Source: Xanthobacter autotrophicus | GTDB taxonomy: Bacteria; Pseudomonadota; Alphaproteobacteria; Rhizobiales; Xanthobacteraceae | DNA length: 64,000 nt | NCBI RefSeq assembly: GCF_005871085.1 | Contig: NZ_VAUP01000015.1 | Coordinates: 310,001-374,000 of the forward strand | Reading direction: 5' to 3' | In this document: piece by piece, positions 36,944 through 45,257 of the stretch | Layout of the letters: each line of letters starts with the position of its first letter | How positions within the stretch are numbered: position 1 is the first letter of the stretch | Program-made: the position numbers and the translations under genes | Notes under the pieces: model-generated | The model's database searches: none | Seen by the model: only the letters and a program-made list of their open reading frames with translations | Told to the model about the DNA's origin: nothing

Positions 36944-37318
36944 TCAGCCGGCAGGTTTCACCACCACCTTGCCAGTCATGTGGGGATGCAGCGAACAGAA
37001 ATACGTGAAGTCTCCGGCCGTATTGAAGGTGAAGGAGTACTTGCCTTCGGTATCGAGAACCTTGGACCGGAAGGCCTGCTTCTTGTCGACGATCGTGTGA
37101 GGAATGTCGTCATTGTTCACCCAGGTGACGGTGGTACCGGGCGCAACCGTCACCTCGGCGGGGTTGAAGGTGAAATTGTCGATTGAGACTGTCACCTCCT
37201 CACCCGCGGCGACCGGCCGTGCCGCAAGGGCGAGGGCGAGCGCGAGGAGGGTTGCGGCGAAGAGGGCCGTGGCGGGATTGGACCGCAAAGCAGGAAGCTG
37301 CGTGATGGGCTGGCGCAC
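36944..37318 (-). CDS. Exported cupredoxin (plastocyanin/amicyanin-like)
   Basis: 124-residue periplasmic blue-copper protein. Signal peptide with core LFAATLLALALALAARPVAA, then one cupredoxin domain: VTVAPGTTVTWVNNDDIPHT with His74, and YFCSLHPHMTG with Cys108, His111 and Met114 as the remaining type-1 copper ligands. The short Cys-x2-His-x2-Met spacing is typical of amicyanin/plastocyanin-like proteins. Sits between the metallophosphoesterase and the ECF sigma gene on the same strand; probably an electron carrier or copper-binding stress protein. Confidence 0.93.
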   Translation of the reverse strand: MRQPITQLPALRSNPATALFAATLLALALALAARPVAAGEEVTVSIDNFTFNPAEVTVAPGTTVTWVNNDDIPHTIVDKKQAFRSKVLDTEGKYSFTFNTAGDFTYFCSLHPHMTGKVVVKPAG

Positions 37319-37357
37319 GAGAAAACTCCTTTCAGAATGGCGGGAAGGCGCGCCCGC

Positions 37358-38314
37358 TCAGCCTTCGAGCGGCTGGTCGATAATGGCGAGGGGCTGGGAG
37401 CCACGGACGAAGTTCACCGTGGCGATACCCAGGCTCTTGCGCAGTTCCGCCGCCGGCAGCTTCAGCGGGCCGGGTGACGGCGCGCTGCCCGGCGCCGGCT
37501 GGGGGAAGGCCGTGGAACGGGCAGTGTGGAAGGTCACGTTGCCCTCCACCTTCTGCATCACCTGATGGATGTGGCCGTTCAGCACCGTCACCGAGCCGAA
37601 GCGCTTGAGATAGGCCAGCGCCTGCAGCCCGTCCGACGTGCCCCAGCCCCATTCGGGATAGACGGTCCAGAGCGGGATGTGGGCGAACACCACGATGGGG
37701 GTGGAGGACGGCAGGCCCGCCACGTCGCTCTCCAGCCATTCAAGCTGCTCGGTGCCCAGATTGCCGAGGCCGCCGGCCTTCAGCTCCACCACGTTCACGA
37801 GGGCGATGAAGTGCACCCCGTCATGGTCGTAGCTGTACCAGCCGGCGCCCTTCGAGCCCTTGCCGTAGCGGTCCAGATAGGCCTTGCCCTGCCCGTCATC
37901 GAGCAGGTCATGCTCGCCCGGCACGTAGAAGACCGGAAGGCCCGCTTCCTTGACGATCTGGTCGGCGTCGTCGAATTCCTTTTCCCGCGACAGGTGGCTG
38001 ATGTCGCCGGTGTGGATCATGAATGCCGGCTTCTCCTTCAGCGTCCTGATGCGCGCCACCGCCTCGCGCAGCGTCGAAAGGGCATCCGGGTTGGCCGGCT
38101 TGTCGAAGCCCACGTGGCTGTCGCTGATCTGGAGGAAGGTGAAGGCCTTGGCCGGCTCCGCCGCCAAGGCGGAGCCAAGGCCGAGGCCGCTCGGCAGGCC
38201 GCCGGACAGGGACCACAGGATGCCGGTGCCTGCCCAGGTCATGCATTCCAGGAAGCCGCGGCGGTGGATGCCGTCCGCATCGGCGGCGGGCGTGGAGGTG
38301 TCGGATTTGGTCAT
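37358..38314 (-). CDS. Tat-exported calcineurin-like metallophosphoesterase
   Basis: 318-residue protein with an N-terminal twin-arginine signal (HRRGFLECMTWAGTGILWSL) and a calcineurin-fold phosphoesterase: ISDSHVGF, MIHTGDISHL, FYVPGEHDLLDD, FAHIPLW and NGHIHQVM, which supply the dinuclear-metal ligands (D-x-H, GD, GEHD in place of GNHE, H, GHxH). Substrate unknown. The ATG at 38314 has CCGGAGAG upstream. First gene of the apparent cupredoxin/sigma/anti-sigma operon; 39 bases separate it from the cupredoxin. Confidence 0.92.
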   Translation of the reverse strand: MTKSDTSTPAADADGIHRRGFLECMTWAGTGILWSLSGGLPSGLGLGSALAAEPAKAFTFLQISDSHVGFDKPANPDALSTLREAVARIRTLKEKPAFMIHTGDISHLSREKEFDDADQIVKEAGLPVFYVPGEHDLLDDGQGKAYLDRYGKGSKGAGWYSYDHDGVHFIALVNVVELKAGGLGNLGTEQLEWLESDVAGLPSSTPIVVFAHIPLWTVYPEWGWGTSDGLQALAYLKRFGSVTVLNGHIHQVMQKVEGNVTFHTARSTAFPQPAPGSAPSPGPLKLPAAELRKSLGIATVNFVRGSQPLAIIDQPLEG

Positions 38315-38465
38315 GGGTCTCTCCGGGTGGGCCGGACACGTCCGGCGCGGGAGAGCGGCGCCCCGAGGGAGCGGCCGCTTCAGCTGGCGTGGGCGGACCC
38401 ACACCAGCCAAGACCACAGCGCGCTCCGTTTTATTCGCGCACCCGGCGATTTTTCTCCGGAAACT

Positions 38466-39092
38466 TCAGGCGGCGAGGGACGGCAGGCTTTCGATGGCTT
38501 TCAGCGCCGCATCGAGCGCGGCCGCAACTGCGCCTTCCTCGCCATTGGTGCCTTCCACGCCCACCACCTCGATGTCGCGAAAGCCGATGAAGCCAAGCAC
38601 ATGGGCGATATAGGGCTTCGCGTAGTCGAAGGAGGCCAGCGCCCCGCCCGGCTCGTAGCTCCCCGCGCCATAGGCGAGCGCCACATAGGCCGCCTTGCCG
38701 GTGACGAGGCCGCGGAAGGTGACGCCGTCATAGGCTACGGTGCGGCGGATGCGAACCACGTGGTCGATCCACGCCTTCAACGCCGAAGGCAGCCCGAAAT
38801 TATACATGGGCGCGGTGATGAGCAGGGCATCCGCAGCCTCCACCTCGCCGATGAGCCGGTCGGAGAGCGAGGTGGCGGCCCGCATCGCGTCGGTGATTTG
38901 ATCCGCCGGGGTGAAGAAGCCGGCGATGGTGGTGGCGTCGATGTGTGGAATGGGATCAACCGCGAGGTCCCGCCGCACCACCACCCCGCCCGGGGTATTC
39001 GCGCGCCAGCGTGCCTCCAGCGCGTCGCCAAGGTGCCGCGACCGCGAACCCTCGACGCGTGTGCTGGAATCGATCCGAAGCAAAGTCTTCAT
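38466..39092 (-). CDS. FMN-dependent NADH:quinone/azoreductase (AzoR type)
   Basis: 208-residue flavodoxin-like NAD(P)H dehydrogenase: MKTLLRIDSSTRVEGSRSR phosphate loop, TAPMYNFGLPSALKAWIDHV with the FMN-binding PMYNFGLPS motif, and YGAGSYEPGGALASFDYAKP. Such enzymes reduce quinones and azo compounds by two electrons and protect against thiol stress. ATG 39092 with GGAGG upstream. Divergent from a LysR gene at 39188, the usual arrangement for quinone-responsive azoreductases. Confidence 0.92.
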   Translation of the reverse strand: MKTLLRIDSSTRVEGSRSRHLGDALEARWRANTPGGVVVRRDLAVDPIPHIDATTIAGFFTPADQITDAMRAATSLSDRLIGEVEAADALLITAPMYNFGLPSALKAWIDHVVRIRRTVAYDGVTFRGLVTGKAAYVALAYGAGSYEPGGALASFDYAKPYIAHVLGFIGFRDIEVVGVEGTNGEEGAVAAALDAALKAIESLPSLAA

Positions 39093-39168
39093 GCCAAGAT
39101 ACCTCCAAAAGCAGAGGCAAGATGGCGCGTGCTCACCGCGGTGAAAAATGGGGACTGCGACAGTACAA

Positions 39169-39187
39169 TCGTGCATAACCTGCACGA
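39169..39187. promoter_or_regulatory. Perfect dyad abutting the LysR start codon
   Basis: TCGTGCA-TAACC-TGCACGA, 7-base perfect arms with a 5-base spacer; its last base is immediately before the ATG of the LysR gene at 39188 and it lies 77 bases from the azoreductase start. A regulator bound here would block its own translation start region and control the divergent azoreductase. Confidence 0.65.
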
Positions 39188-40087
39188 ATGGATACCGCTC
39201 AGCTGCGCATTTTCGTCCATGTGGCGAGACGGGGCAGCTTCGCCGCTGCCGCCCGCGACCTCGACATGGACGCCTCCGCCGTCTCCCGTGCTGTGGCGGC
39301 GCTGGAAGCGGAGCTTGACGCCCGGCTGATGCACCGGACCACGCGCACCATGTCGCTCACCGAAGCGGGGCTGGCCTATCTCGCCCGAGTGGAGCCCATC
39401 CTCGACGAGCTCGACCGTGCCCGCGACGAGGTGGCGTCCGCCCGCGCCGAGCCGGTGGGCACGCTCAGGCTCACCGCTTCCGTCGCCTTCGGCGAAGCCT
39501 GTCTGATGCCGCTGCTGCCGGAGATGCGCATGCGCTTTCCCCGCCTCAAGCTCGATCTGATCCTCACCGACGCGAACCTCGACCTTGCCGCCGAGCGCAT
39601 CGACATGGCGCTCAGGCTGGCGCCGGATGTGCGGGCGGACGTGATCGGCGTGAAGCTGTTCGCCACCCGATACCGGGTGGTGGCGAGCCCCGATTATTGC
39701 ATGCGGGAGGGCACCCCGAGCACGCCGCAGGAAGTGGAAAAGCATCCCGCCATCGTGTTCGGCCTGCCGGACTTCCGCCTGCGCTGGCTGTTTCGCCGCG
39801 ACGGCCGGGTGGAGGAGGTGCCGGTGCGCGGCGATATCGCCATATCGAGCGGCCTCGCCATCCGCCACGCGGCCCACGACGGCCTCGGGCTGGCGCTGCT
39901 GCCGGACTGGCTGGTGGGGCCAGACCTTGCGGCCGGCAGGCTCATCGACCTCTTTCCCGACCACGACATCACCGCCACCTCGTTCGACACCGCAGCGTGG
40001 CTCATCTATGCGAGCCGGCGCTATACTCCAAAGAAGGTTCGGCTCATGACAAAGTTCCTGCGCGAGCGCCTCGGCAGGCCCGGCTGA
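39188..40087 (+). CDS. LysR family regulator of the azoreductase
   Basis: 299 residues: N-terminal helix-turn-helix (LRIFVHVARRGSFAAAARDL, DMDASAVSRAVAALEAELDA) and effector domain (GTLRLTASVAFGEACLMPLL, ALLPDWLVGPDLAAGRLIDL). Divergent from azoR with a perfect dyad at the start codon, so likely autorepressing and quinone- or electrophile-responsive as in related YhaJ/AzoR systems (inference). Ends 13 bases before the convergent LysR gene. Confidence 0.93.
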   Translation: MDTAQLRIFVHVARRGSFAAAARDLDMDASAVSRAVAALEAELDARLMHRTTRTMSLTEAGLAYLARVEPILDELDRARDEVASARAEPVGTLRLTASVAFGEACLMPLLPEMRMRFPRLKLDLILTDANLDLAAERIDMALRLAPDVRADVIGVKLFATRYRVVASPDYCMREGTPSTPQEVEKHPAIVFGLPDFRLRWLFRRDGRVEEVPVRGDIAISSGLAIRHAAHDGLGLALLPDWLVGPDLAAGRLIDLFPDHDITATSFDTAAWLIYASRRYTPKKVRLMTKFLRERLGRPG

Positions 40088-40099
40088 GCCTCACGCCAT

Positions 40100-41029
40100 T
40101 CAAGCCCGTCCCGAAGAGACCGGCAGGTCTGCGAGCCGCGCTCTCAGACGGGGCACCGCGAAATCCACGAATGCACGCAGCTTCGCCGCCTGCAGGCGCG
40201 CGCCCGGATAGACCACGTGCACCGGCAGACGCTCGCCCTCGAACTCCTCCAGCACCAGGCGCAGGTTCCCGGCGGCCACCGCCTCCTCCACCTGATAGGA
40301 CAGCACGCGGGTGATGCCGCGCCCCCGCGCCGCCGCCGCGATAGCCGCATCCGCGCTATTGACGGTGAAGCACGCCGCGACGCTCACCTGCTTGCGCGCC
40401 CCGCCCGAAGGCCCCGCCGCGAAGGTCCACACCGCATTCTCGGTGATCTGCGAGAACGAGATGACCCGATGCGTCGACAGGTCCGCCGGCGCGGTGGGAG
40501 TGCCGCGGGCGGCAAGATAGTCCGGGCTCGCGCAGACCACGCGCCGCACCTCGCCAACCCGCGTCGCGACAAGGCTTGAATCCGGCAGATGGCCGATGCG
40601 CACCGCCGCGTCATGGCCTTCATCAACAAGGCTCACCACCCGGTCCACCAACAGCAGCCGCGCCTCCAGGGCCGGATGTGCCTCGATGAGATCCTCGACC
40701 ACGGGCGCCACATGCAGGCGGCCGAACGTGGCCGGCGCGGTGACGGATAGGACGCCCCTGGGATCGGTGCGCTCGCCGGCGGCCAGCAGGTCCGCCTCGG
40801 CGAGATCGGCGAGGATGGCCCGGCATGACGCGAGATACAGCTCGCCCGCTTGGGTCAGGTGCAGGGCGCGCGTGGTGCGGTGGAGGAGGCGCGTGCCGAG
40901 TTGTTCCTCCAGTTGCGCCACCGCCCGTGTGATCGCCGCCGGCGAGCGGCCCAGCCGGCGCGCGGCCCGGGCGAGGCTGCCTTCGTCGAGCGCCGTGACG
41001 AAGGCAGTCATGGCGTCGATGCGGTCCAT
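40100..41029 (-). CDS. LysR family transcriptional regulator
   Basis: 309-residue LysR regulator: MDRIDAMTAFVTALDEGSLA, RAARRLGRSPAAITRAVAQL, EEQLGTRLLHRTTRALHLTQ, then an effector-binding domain (GVLSVTAPATFGRLHVAPVV, ITRVLSYQVEEAVAAGNLRL). It faces the CMD-family gene at 41213 across a 183-base gap containing TTTCGAAA (41044-41051), so that gene and the PNPOx-like gene after it are probable targets. Confidence 0.92.
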   Translation of the reverse strand: MDRIDAMTAFVTALDEGSLARAARRLGRSPAAITRAVAQLEEQLGTRLLHRTTRALHLTQAGELYLASCRAILADLAEADLLAAGERTDPRGVLSVTAPATFGRLHVAPVVEDLIEAHPALEARLLLVDRVVSLVDEGHDAAVRIGHLPDSSLVATRVGEVRRVVCASPDYLAARGTPTAPADLSTHRVISFSQITENAVWTFAAGPSGGARKQVSVAACFTVNSADAAIAAAARGRGITRVLSYQVEEAVAAGNLRLVLEEFEGERLPVHVVYPGARLQAAKLRAFVDFAVPRLRARLADLPVSSGRA

Positions 41030-41212
41030 ACCCTGATTTCACTTTTCGAAAGAATGGCTTTCAAACTCTACTCATTCTGCACAACGATGGGAAGGCCTAG
41101 CTTTTTCCCACGGCGCCCCATGAAGAACCGGAGACGACGCGGCCGCAGCGGCTTCGTCACCCCCCTCCGCCTCAGCCCCCCGTGCGGGGACGCCGAAGGA
41201 AGGATCAATCCC

Positions 41213-41764
41213 ATGAGCCGCATTCCCGCCCTCGATCCCGACACCGCCACCGGCAAGGCGAACGATCTCCTCGCCGCCGTCGCCGCCAAGTTCGGCTCCA
41301 CCCCCAACCTGTTCAAGGTTGCGGCCCACTCGCCGGCTTCCCTCGAAGTCCTCATCGGCCTGTCCGGCGCTCTCGGCGGCGGCGCGCTGCCGGCCAAGAT
41401 CCGCGAAAGCCTCGCCATCGCGGTGGCCGAGGTGAACGGCTGCGATTATTGCCTCTCGGCCCATTCGCTCATCGGCAAGGGCGCCGGCCTCAGCGATGCC
41501 GACATCAGCCAGGCCCGCTCCGGCCGTGCCGCCGACAGCAAGACCGAGGCCGCCCTCGCTTTCGCGCGTGCGGTGGTCGCGAACCGCGGCAAGGTGAGCG
41601 ATGGGGACCTCGCCCATGCCCATCAGGCCGGGCTCGGCGATGGCGATATCGTGGAGATCGTGGCGCAGGTCGCCATGAACATCTTCACCAACTACCTCAA
41701 CAGCGTCGCGGAAACCGAGATCGACTTCCCGGTGGTGCGGTCCGGCGCCCCGCGCGCGGCCTGA
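41213..41764 (+). CDS. Carboxymuconolactone-decarboxylase family (AhpD-like) protein
   Basis: 183-residue all-helical protein with the AhpD-type motif VNGCDYCLSAHSLIG: C77-x2-C80 and His84, the redox/proton-relay site of alkylhydroperoxidase-like proteins. PNLFKVAAHSP near the N-terminus and LAFARAVVANRGKVSD in the middle are typical. GGAAGGA ribosome site before ATG 41213. Probably a peroxidase or decarboxylase under the divergent LysR; a close paralogue is at 58286. Confidence 0.9.
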   Translation: MSRIPALDPDTATGKANDLLAAVAAKFGSTPNLFKVAAHSPASLEVLIGLSGALGGGALPAKIRESLAIAVAEVNGCDYCLSAHSLIGKGAGLSDADISQARSGRAADSKTEAALAFARAVVANRGKVSDGDLAHAHQAGLGDGDIVEIVAQVAMNIFTNYLNSVAETEIDFPVVRSGAPRAA

Positions 41765-41819
41765 CGCGCCAAGAGCCGGGGCCGTCATGCGGTCCCGGCC
41801 TCCCTCTGGAGGATTTGCC

Positions 41820-42464
41820 ATGCCCGATCCGTCAGACCCAATCCATCCGGTGCCCGCCAGCGACATCGCCTTCACGCCCGCCGTGAAGGCGGCGCAGGCC
41901 GAGCGCGGCTCGCGCGCCATGTATGCACGCGTCGAGGCGCGCGGCGGCTTCCGCACCCGCATCACGCCCGATCTCGTCGCCTTTCTCGGCGAGATGGACA
42001 CGGCCTATCTCGCCACCGCCAACGCGACGGGACAGCCCTATGTCCAGCATCGTGGCGGCCCGAAGGGCTTCATCCGCGTCGTGGACGAAGAAACGCTTGG
42101 CTTCGCCGATTTCAGCGGCAACCGTCAATATGTGACGCTGGGAAACCTGAGCGAGAACAGCAAGGCTTTCCTGTTCCTCATGGATTACGCCCATCGCCGC
42201 CGTATCAAGATCTGGGGCGAGCTGCGCGCGGTGGAGAACGACCCGGACCTCGTCGCCCGCCTGATGCCGGAAGACTACGGCGCCATGCCGGAGCGCGCGC
42301 TGCTGTTTCGGGTGCGCGCCTGGGACATCAACTGCCCGCAGCACATCCCGCAGAAGATCGACGCACCCCTCGTCGCCGCCGCGCTGAAGGAGCGCGACGA
42401 CCGTATCGCGGCGCTGGAGGCGGAGGTCGCGGGTCTCCGCGCGCGGCTCGACGCGCGCGGATAG
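41820..42464 (+). CDS. Pyridoxamine-5'-phosphate-oxidase-like flavin protein
   Basis: 214-residue split-barrel protein of the PNPOx-like family (general FMN- or haem-binding). FLGEMDTAYLATANATGQPY, VQHRGGPKGFIRVVDEETLG, FADFSGNRQYVTLGNLSENS and IKIWGELRAVENDPDL are typical blocks of the subgroup often annotated as pyridoxamine 5'-phosphate oxidase related, FMN-binding. The C-terminus (about 190-214) forms a coiled coil (LKERDDRIAALEAEVAGLRA). ATG 41820 with GGAGG upstream, 55 bases after the AhpD-like gene; likely same transcript. Confidence 0.87.
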   Translation: MPDPSDPIHPVPASDIAFTPAVKAAQAERGSRAMYARVEARGGFRTRITPDLVAFLGEMDTAYLATANATGQPYVQHRGGPKGFIRVVDEETLGFADFSGNRQYVTLGNLSENSKAFLFLMDYAHRRRIKIWGELRAVENDPDLVARLMPEDYGAMPERALLFRVRAWDINCPQHIPQKIDAPLVAAALKERDDRIAALEAEVAGLRARLDARG

Positions 42465-42587
42465 TGCCGGGAATGCCCACGGCCCCCGCGCCAGAAGGCA
42501 GTGCGTTCACTCCTTCGTGAGGCGTGTAACGCGCGGCCCCCGGCGAGCGAACTCCACACCAACAACACACCAGAGCGGGGGCTTGCG

Positions 42588-43415
42588 ATGACTGAAGGAC
42601 CAGGCGGCGTTTCCAATTCCGGCGTTTCGACGTCCAGCCTCTTCTCTTGCGCCATCGCCGTCATGGCGAAAGCCTCGGCGGCGGGGCGGACCAAGACGCG
42701 GCTGTGCCCGCCGCTTTCGCCCCACGAGGCCGCCGCCTTCAACACCGCCTTCGTGCAGGACATCGTCGGCAACATCTTCGCCGCCGGCGCGCTCTCGCGG
42801 ATCACGCCCTATGTGGCCTATGGGCCGGCGGGCGCGGGCCATTTCTTCGATGCCCTGCTGCCGCCCGGCGTCGGCCGCATCGAGGCGGCGCTGCCCGGCT
42901 TCGGTGCCTGCCTTCGGGCCACCATCGGCCACCTCTTCGCCCTCGGGCATCCGGCGGCGGCGGTGCTGAACTCCGACAGCCCCACCCTGCCCCCTGCCAT
43001 CCTCGCCGAACTGGCCGATACACTGGCGCGCCCCGGCGAACGGGCCGTGCTCGGCCCCTCCACGGACGGCGGCTATTTTGTGCTGGGCCTCAAGACGCCG
43101 CGCTGGCGGCTATTCGAGGACATCGACTGGAGCACCGAGCGGGTCTGCCAGCAGACGCTGGAGCGGGCCTCCGAAATCGGCCTCGACGTTCACCTGCTGC
43201 CGCCTTGGTACGACGTGGACGATGCCGCCGCGCTGCGGCTGTTGCATGGCGAAATCATCCAGGCCGTGCCCTTCGGTACGTCGGGCCTTCAGCTCGGCGC
43301 CGCCCGCCATACGGAGCGGCTGATGCGCCGCCTGCTCGCCACGCAGGACCTCGCCGAACGCCTCGGCCTGCCCACTGAGCTGCCAAGCGGCATCCCGCAG
43401 CGCCGCGCCTCGTGA
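42588..43415 (+). CDS. DUF2064/TIGR04282 nucleotide-diphospho-sugar-transferase-like protein
   Basis: 275-residue GT-A-like protein of the DUF2064 family (TIGR04282), related to CofC/MobA-type nucleotidyltransferases. CAIAVMAKASAAGRTKTRLC contains the PGxxKTRL-like phosphate-binding site (here AAGRTKTRLCPPLS), AVLNSDSPTLP the acidic metal-binding segment, and VLGPSTDGGYFVLGLK and WSTERVCQQTLERA follow. The family was defined from clusters with radical SAM enzymes. It starts the tight cluster through 47413: 31 bases before the radical SAM gene. Confidence 0.88.
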   Translation: MTEGPGGVSNSGVSTSSLFSCAIAVMAKASAAGRTKTRLCPPLSPHEAAAFNTAFVQDIVGNIFAAGALSRITPYVAYGPAGAGHFFDALLPPGVGRIEAALPGFGACLRATIGHLFALGHPAAAVLNSDSPTLPPAILAELADTLARPGERAVLGPSTDGGYFVLGLKTPRWRLFEDIDWSTERVCQQTLERASEIGLDVHLLPPWYDVDDAAALRLLHGEIIQAVPFGTSGLQLGAARHTERLMRRLLATQDLAERLGLPTELPSGIPQRRAS

Positions 43416-43446
43416 GCGCTCACATCCCCTTGACGGACAAAGCCCC

Positions 43447-44514
43447 ATGAATGTGATCACCACCGGCAGCCCCCTCGATGCCCGCCGCTATTTCGAGCGG
43501 GCAGAGGCGAACCGCACCAGCGTTCCAGTAAAGAAGCCGGTATGCCTCTATCTGGAGACCACCAACCGCTGCAACCTGTTGTGCACCACCTGCCCGCGCA
43601 CCTATGAGGAGCTGGAGCCTCCCGCCGACATGAGCTGGGAGCTGTTCACCTCCATCGTCGACCAGATCCCGGACCTGGAGCGCTGCGTGCTGCACGGGAT
43701 CGGCGAGCCCATGCTGGTGCCGAACCTCGACCGGATGGTCCGCTATCTGAAAGACCGCGGCACCTATGTGCTGTTCAACACCAACGGCACGGTTCTGAAC
43801 GAGAAGAACGGCCGTGCCATGATCGAGGCCGGGCTGGACGAATTGCGCGTCTCCCTGGACGCGTCCAACGCCGCCTCCTATCGCGCCATTCGTGGGAAGA
43901 ATTATTTCGACCGCATCCTGAAGAACGTGCGCGCTTTCCGCGAATTGCAGGAGCGCGAGGGCCACGCGAACCCGCGCGTGTCCGCCTGGCTCACCGGCTT
44001 GAAGGAAACCATTTCCGAGCTGCCGGCCTTCGTGAAGGTGGCCGCCGAGCTGGGCGTCAAGGAAGTCTATCTCCAGCGCCTCGTCTTCTTCGAGCAGGAG
44101 GCCATCGGCCTCGCTCGGCCGGACCAGGCGCTCTACGAGCAGATCAATTCCGACGAGGCCCGCTATATCGCTGAGGCGACCGAGATCGCCCGCGCGCTTG
44201 GCATGGTCTTCTCCGCGTCCGGCGCCGCCGCCGAGCCTGGCATGAGCCTGAAGCGGGCGGAGACCGGCTCACCCTGGTCCATGTGCCGGCGTCCATGGAC
44301 GGTGATGTACTTCACCGCCAACGGCCGCGCCCTGCCCTGCTGCATCGCGCCCTTCTCCCAGCGCGGCTACGAGAATTACACGCTGGGCGATGCCACGACG
44401 CAGAGCTTGTCCGAGATCTGGGAGGGCGAAGCCTATCGCTGCTTCCGCGACGGGCTGCTCTCCGAGACGCCGCCTGCCGCCTGCGCCAATTGCGGCCTGC
44501 GATGGAGCCTGTGA
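43447..44514 (+). CDS. Radical SAM/SPASM enzyme of unknown substrate
   Basis: 355-residue radical S-adenosylmethionine enzyme. The SAM-cluster motif is C42-x3-C46-x2-C49 in TTNRCNLLCTTCPRTYEELE; GIGEPMLVP is the GGE-like SAM motif. The C-terminal SPASM-type region has SMCRRPWTVMYF, LPCCIAPF and the terminal AACANCGLRW, enough cysteines for at least one auxiliary Fe-S cluster. Similar proteins are annotated only as radical SAM/SPASM. Its stop shares one base with the ATG of the next gene, so it is translationally coupled to the GT2 gene. Reaction likely releases 5'-deoxyadenosine. Confidence 0.9.
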   Translation: MNVITTGSPLDARRYFERAEANRTSVPVKKPVCLYLETTNRCNLLCTTCPRTYEELEPPADMSWELFTSIVDQIPDLERCVLHGIGEPMLVPNLDRMVRYLKDRGTYVLFNTNGTVLNEKNGRAMIEAGLDELRVSLDASNAASYRAIRGKNYFDRILKNVRAFRELQEREGHANPRVSAWLTGLKETISELPAFVKVAAELGVKEVYLQRLVFFEQEAIGLARPDQALYEQINSDEARYIAEATEIARALGMVFSASGAAAEPGMSLKRAETGSPWSMCRRPWTVMYFTANGRALPCCIAPFSQRGYENYTLGDATTQSLSEIWEGEAYRCFRDGLLSETPPAACANCGLRWSL

Positions 44515-45248
44515 TGGCCGAAGCCGAAACTGCAGCCCATCGCATCGCCCTCGTCATCCCTACGCTGAACGAGGCGCAGACCATCGGCGCGACGCTAGCC
44601 GAGATCCCCGTGGGGGTGGTGGACGAGCTGATCGTAGCCGATGGCGGTTCGACCGACGCCACCTGCGAGATCGCCATTGCTGCCGGCGCCACCGTGCTCG
44701 CCTCCGGCCGGGGCTTCGGCCGTGCCTGCCTTGAGGGCGTGTGCGAAGCGCGCGGCGCCGACATCATCGCCTTCATGGATGCCGACGGCGCGGACGATCC
44801 GGCCTTCCTGCCCGCGCTGCTGCTACCGCTGAAGGCGGGGACGGCGGACTTCGCCATCGCCTCGCGCACCCGCGGCGCGCGGGAGCCGGGCAGCATGGCC
44901 TGGCACCAGGTGGCGGCAGGGCGCGCGGCGGGCCTCGGCATGCGGGCGCTCTACGGCGTTGCCTATTCCGACATGTGCACCTTCCGCGCCATCCGCCGCG
45001 ATGCCCTCGTCAGCCTCGGGATGCGGGAGCTGACCTACGGCTGGAACATCGAGATGCAGATGCGCGCGGCCCGCGCCGGCCTCGCCATCGTGGAGATCCC
45101 GGTCGCCTACCGCCGGCGGCGGGGCGGCGTCTCCAAGGTCGCCGGCAACCTGCGCACCACGCTCACCGCCGGGACCCGCATCGTCTCCACCTTCCTGCGG
45201 GTGGCGACCCAGATGTCCGGACGTGCCGCCACGCCGAACAAGATGTGA
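44514..45248 (+). CDS. Glycosyltransferase family 2
   Basis: 244-residue GT2 enzyme of the dolichyl-phosphate-mannose-synthase/TIGR04283-like size: IALVIPTLNEAQTIGATLAE, ELIVADGGSTDATCEIAIAA, AFMDADGADDPAFLPALLLP (DXD motif), SDMCTFRAIRRDALVSLGMR and YGWNIEMQMRAARAGLAIVE. No membrane helix at the C-terminus, so it is probably cytosolic. Directly coupled to the radical SAM gene and 9 bases before the phosphorylase. Confidence 0.92.
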   Translation: MAEAETAAHRIALVIPTLNEAQTIGATLAEIPVGVVDELIVADGGSTDATCEIAIAAGATVLASGRGFGRACLEGVCEARGADIIAFMDADGADDPAFLPALLLPLKAGTADFAIASRTRGAREPGSMAWHQVAAGRAAGLGMRALYGVAYSDMCTFRAIRRDALVSLGMRELTYGWNIEMQMRAARAGLAIVEIPVAYRRRRGGVSKVAGNLRTTLTAGTRIVSTFLRVATQMSGRAATPNKM

Positions 45249-45257
45249 GAATCGTCC

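Noticed and set aside
43447..44514. ArsS arsenosugar radical SAM call
   Set aside because: No DUF3641-like C-terminus and no arsM nearby; the C-terminus is SPASM-like, so only the DUF2064/GT2 context is shared.
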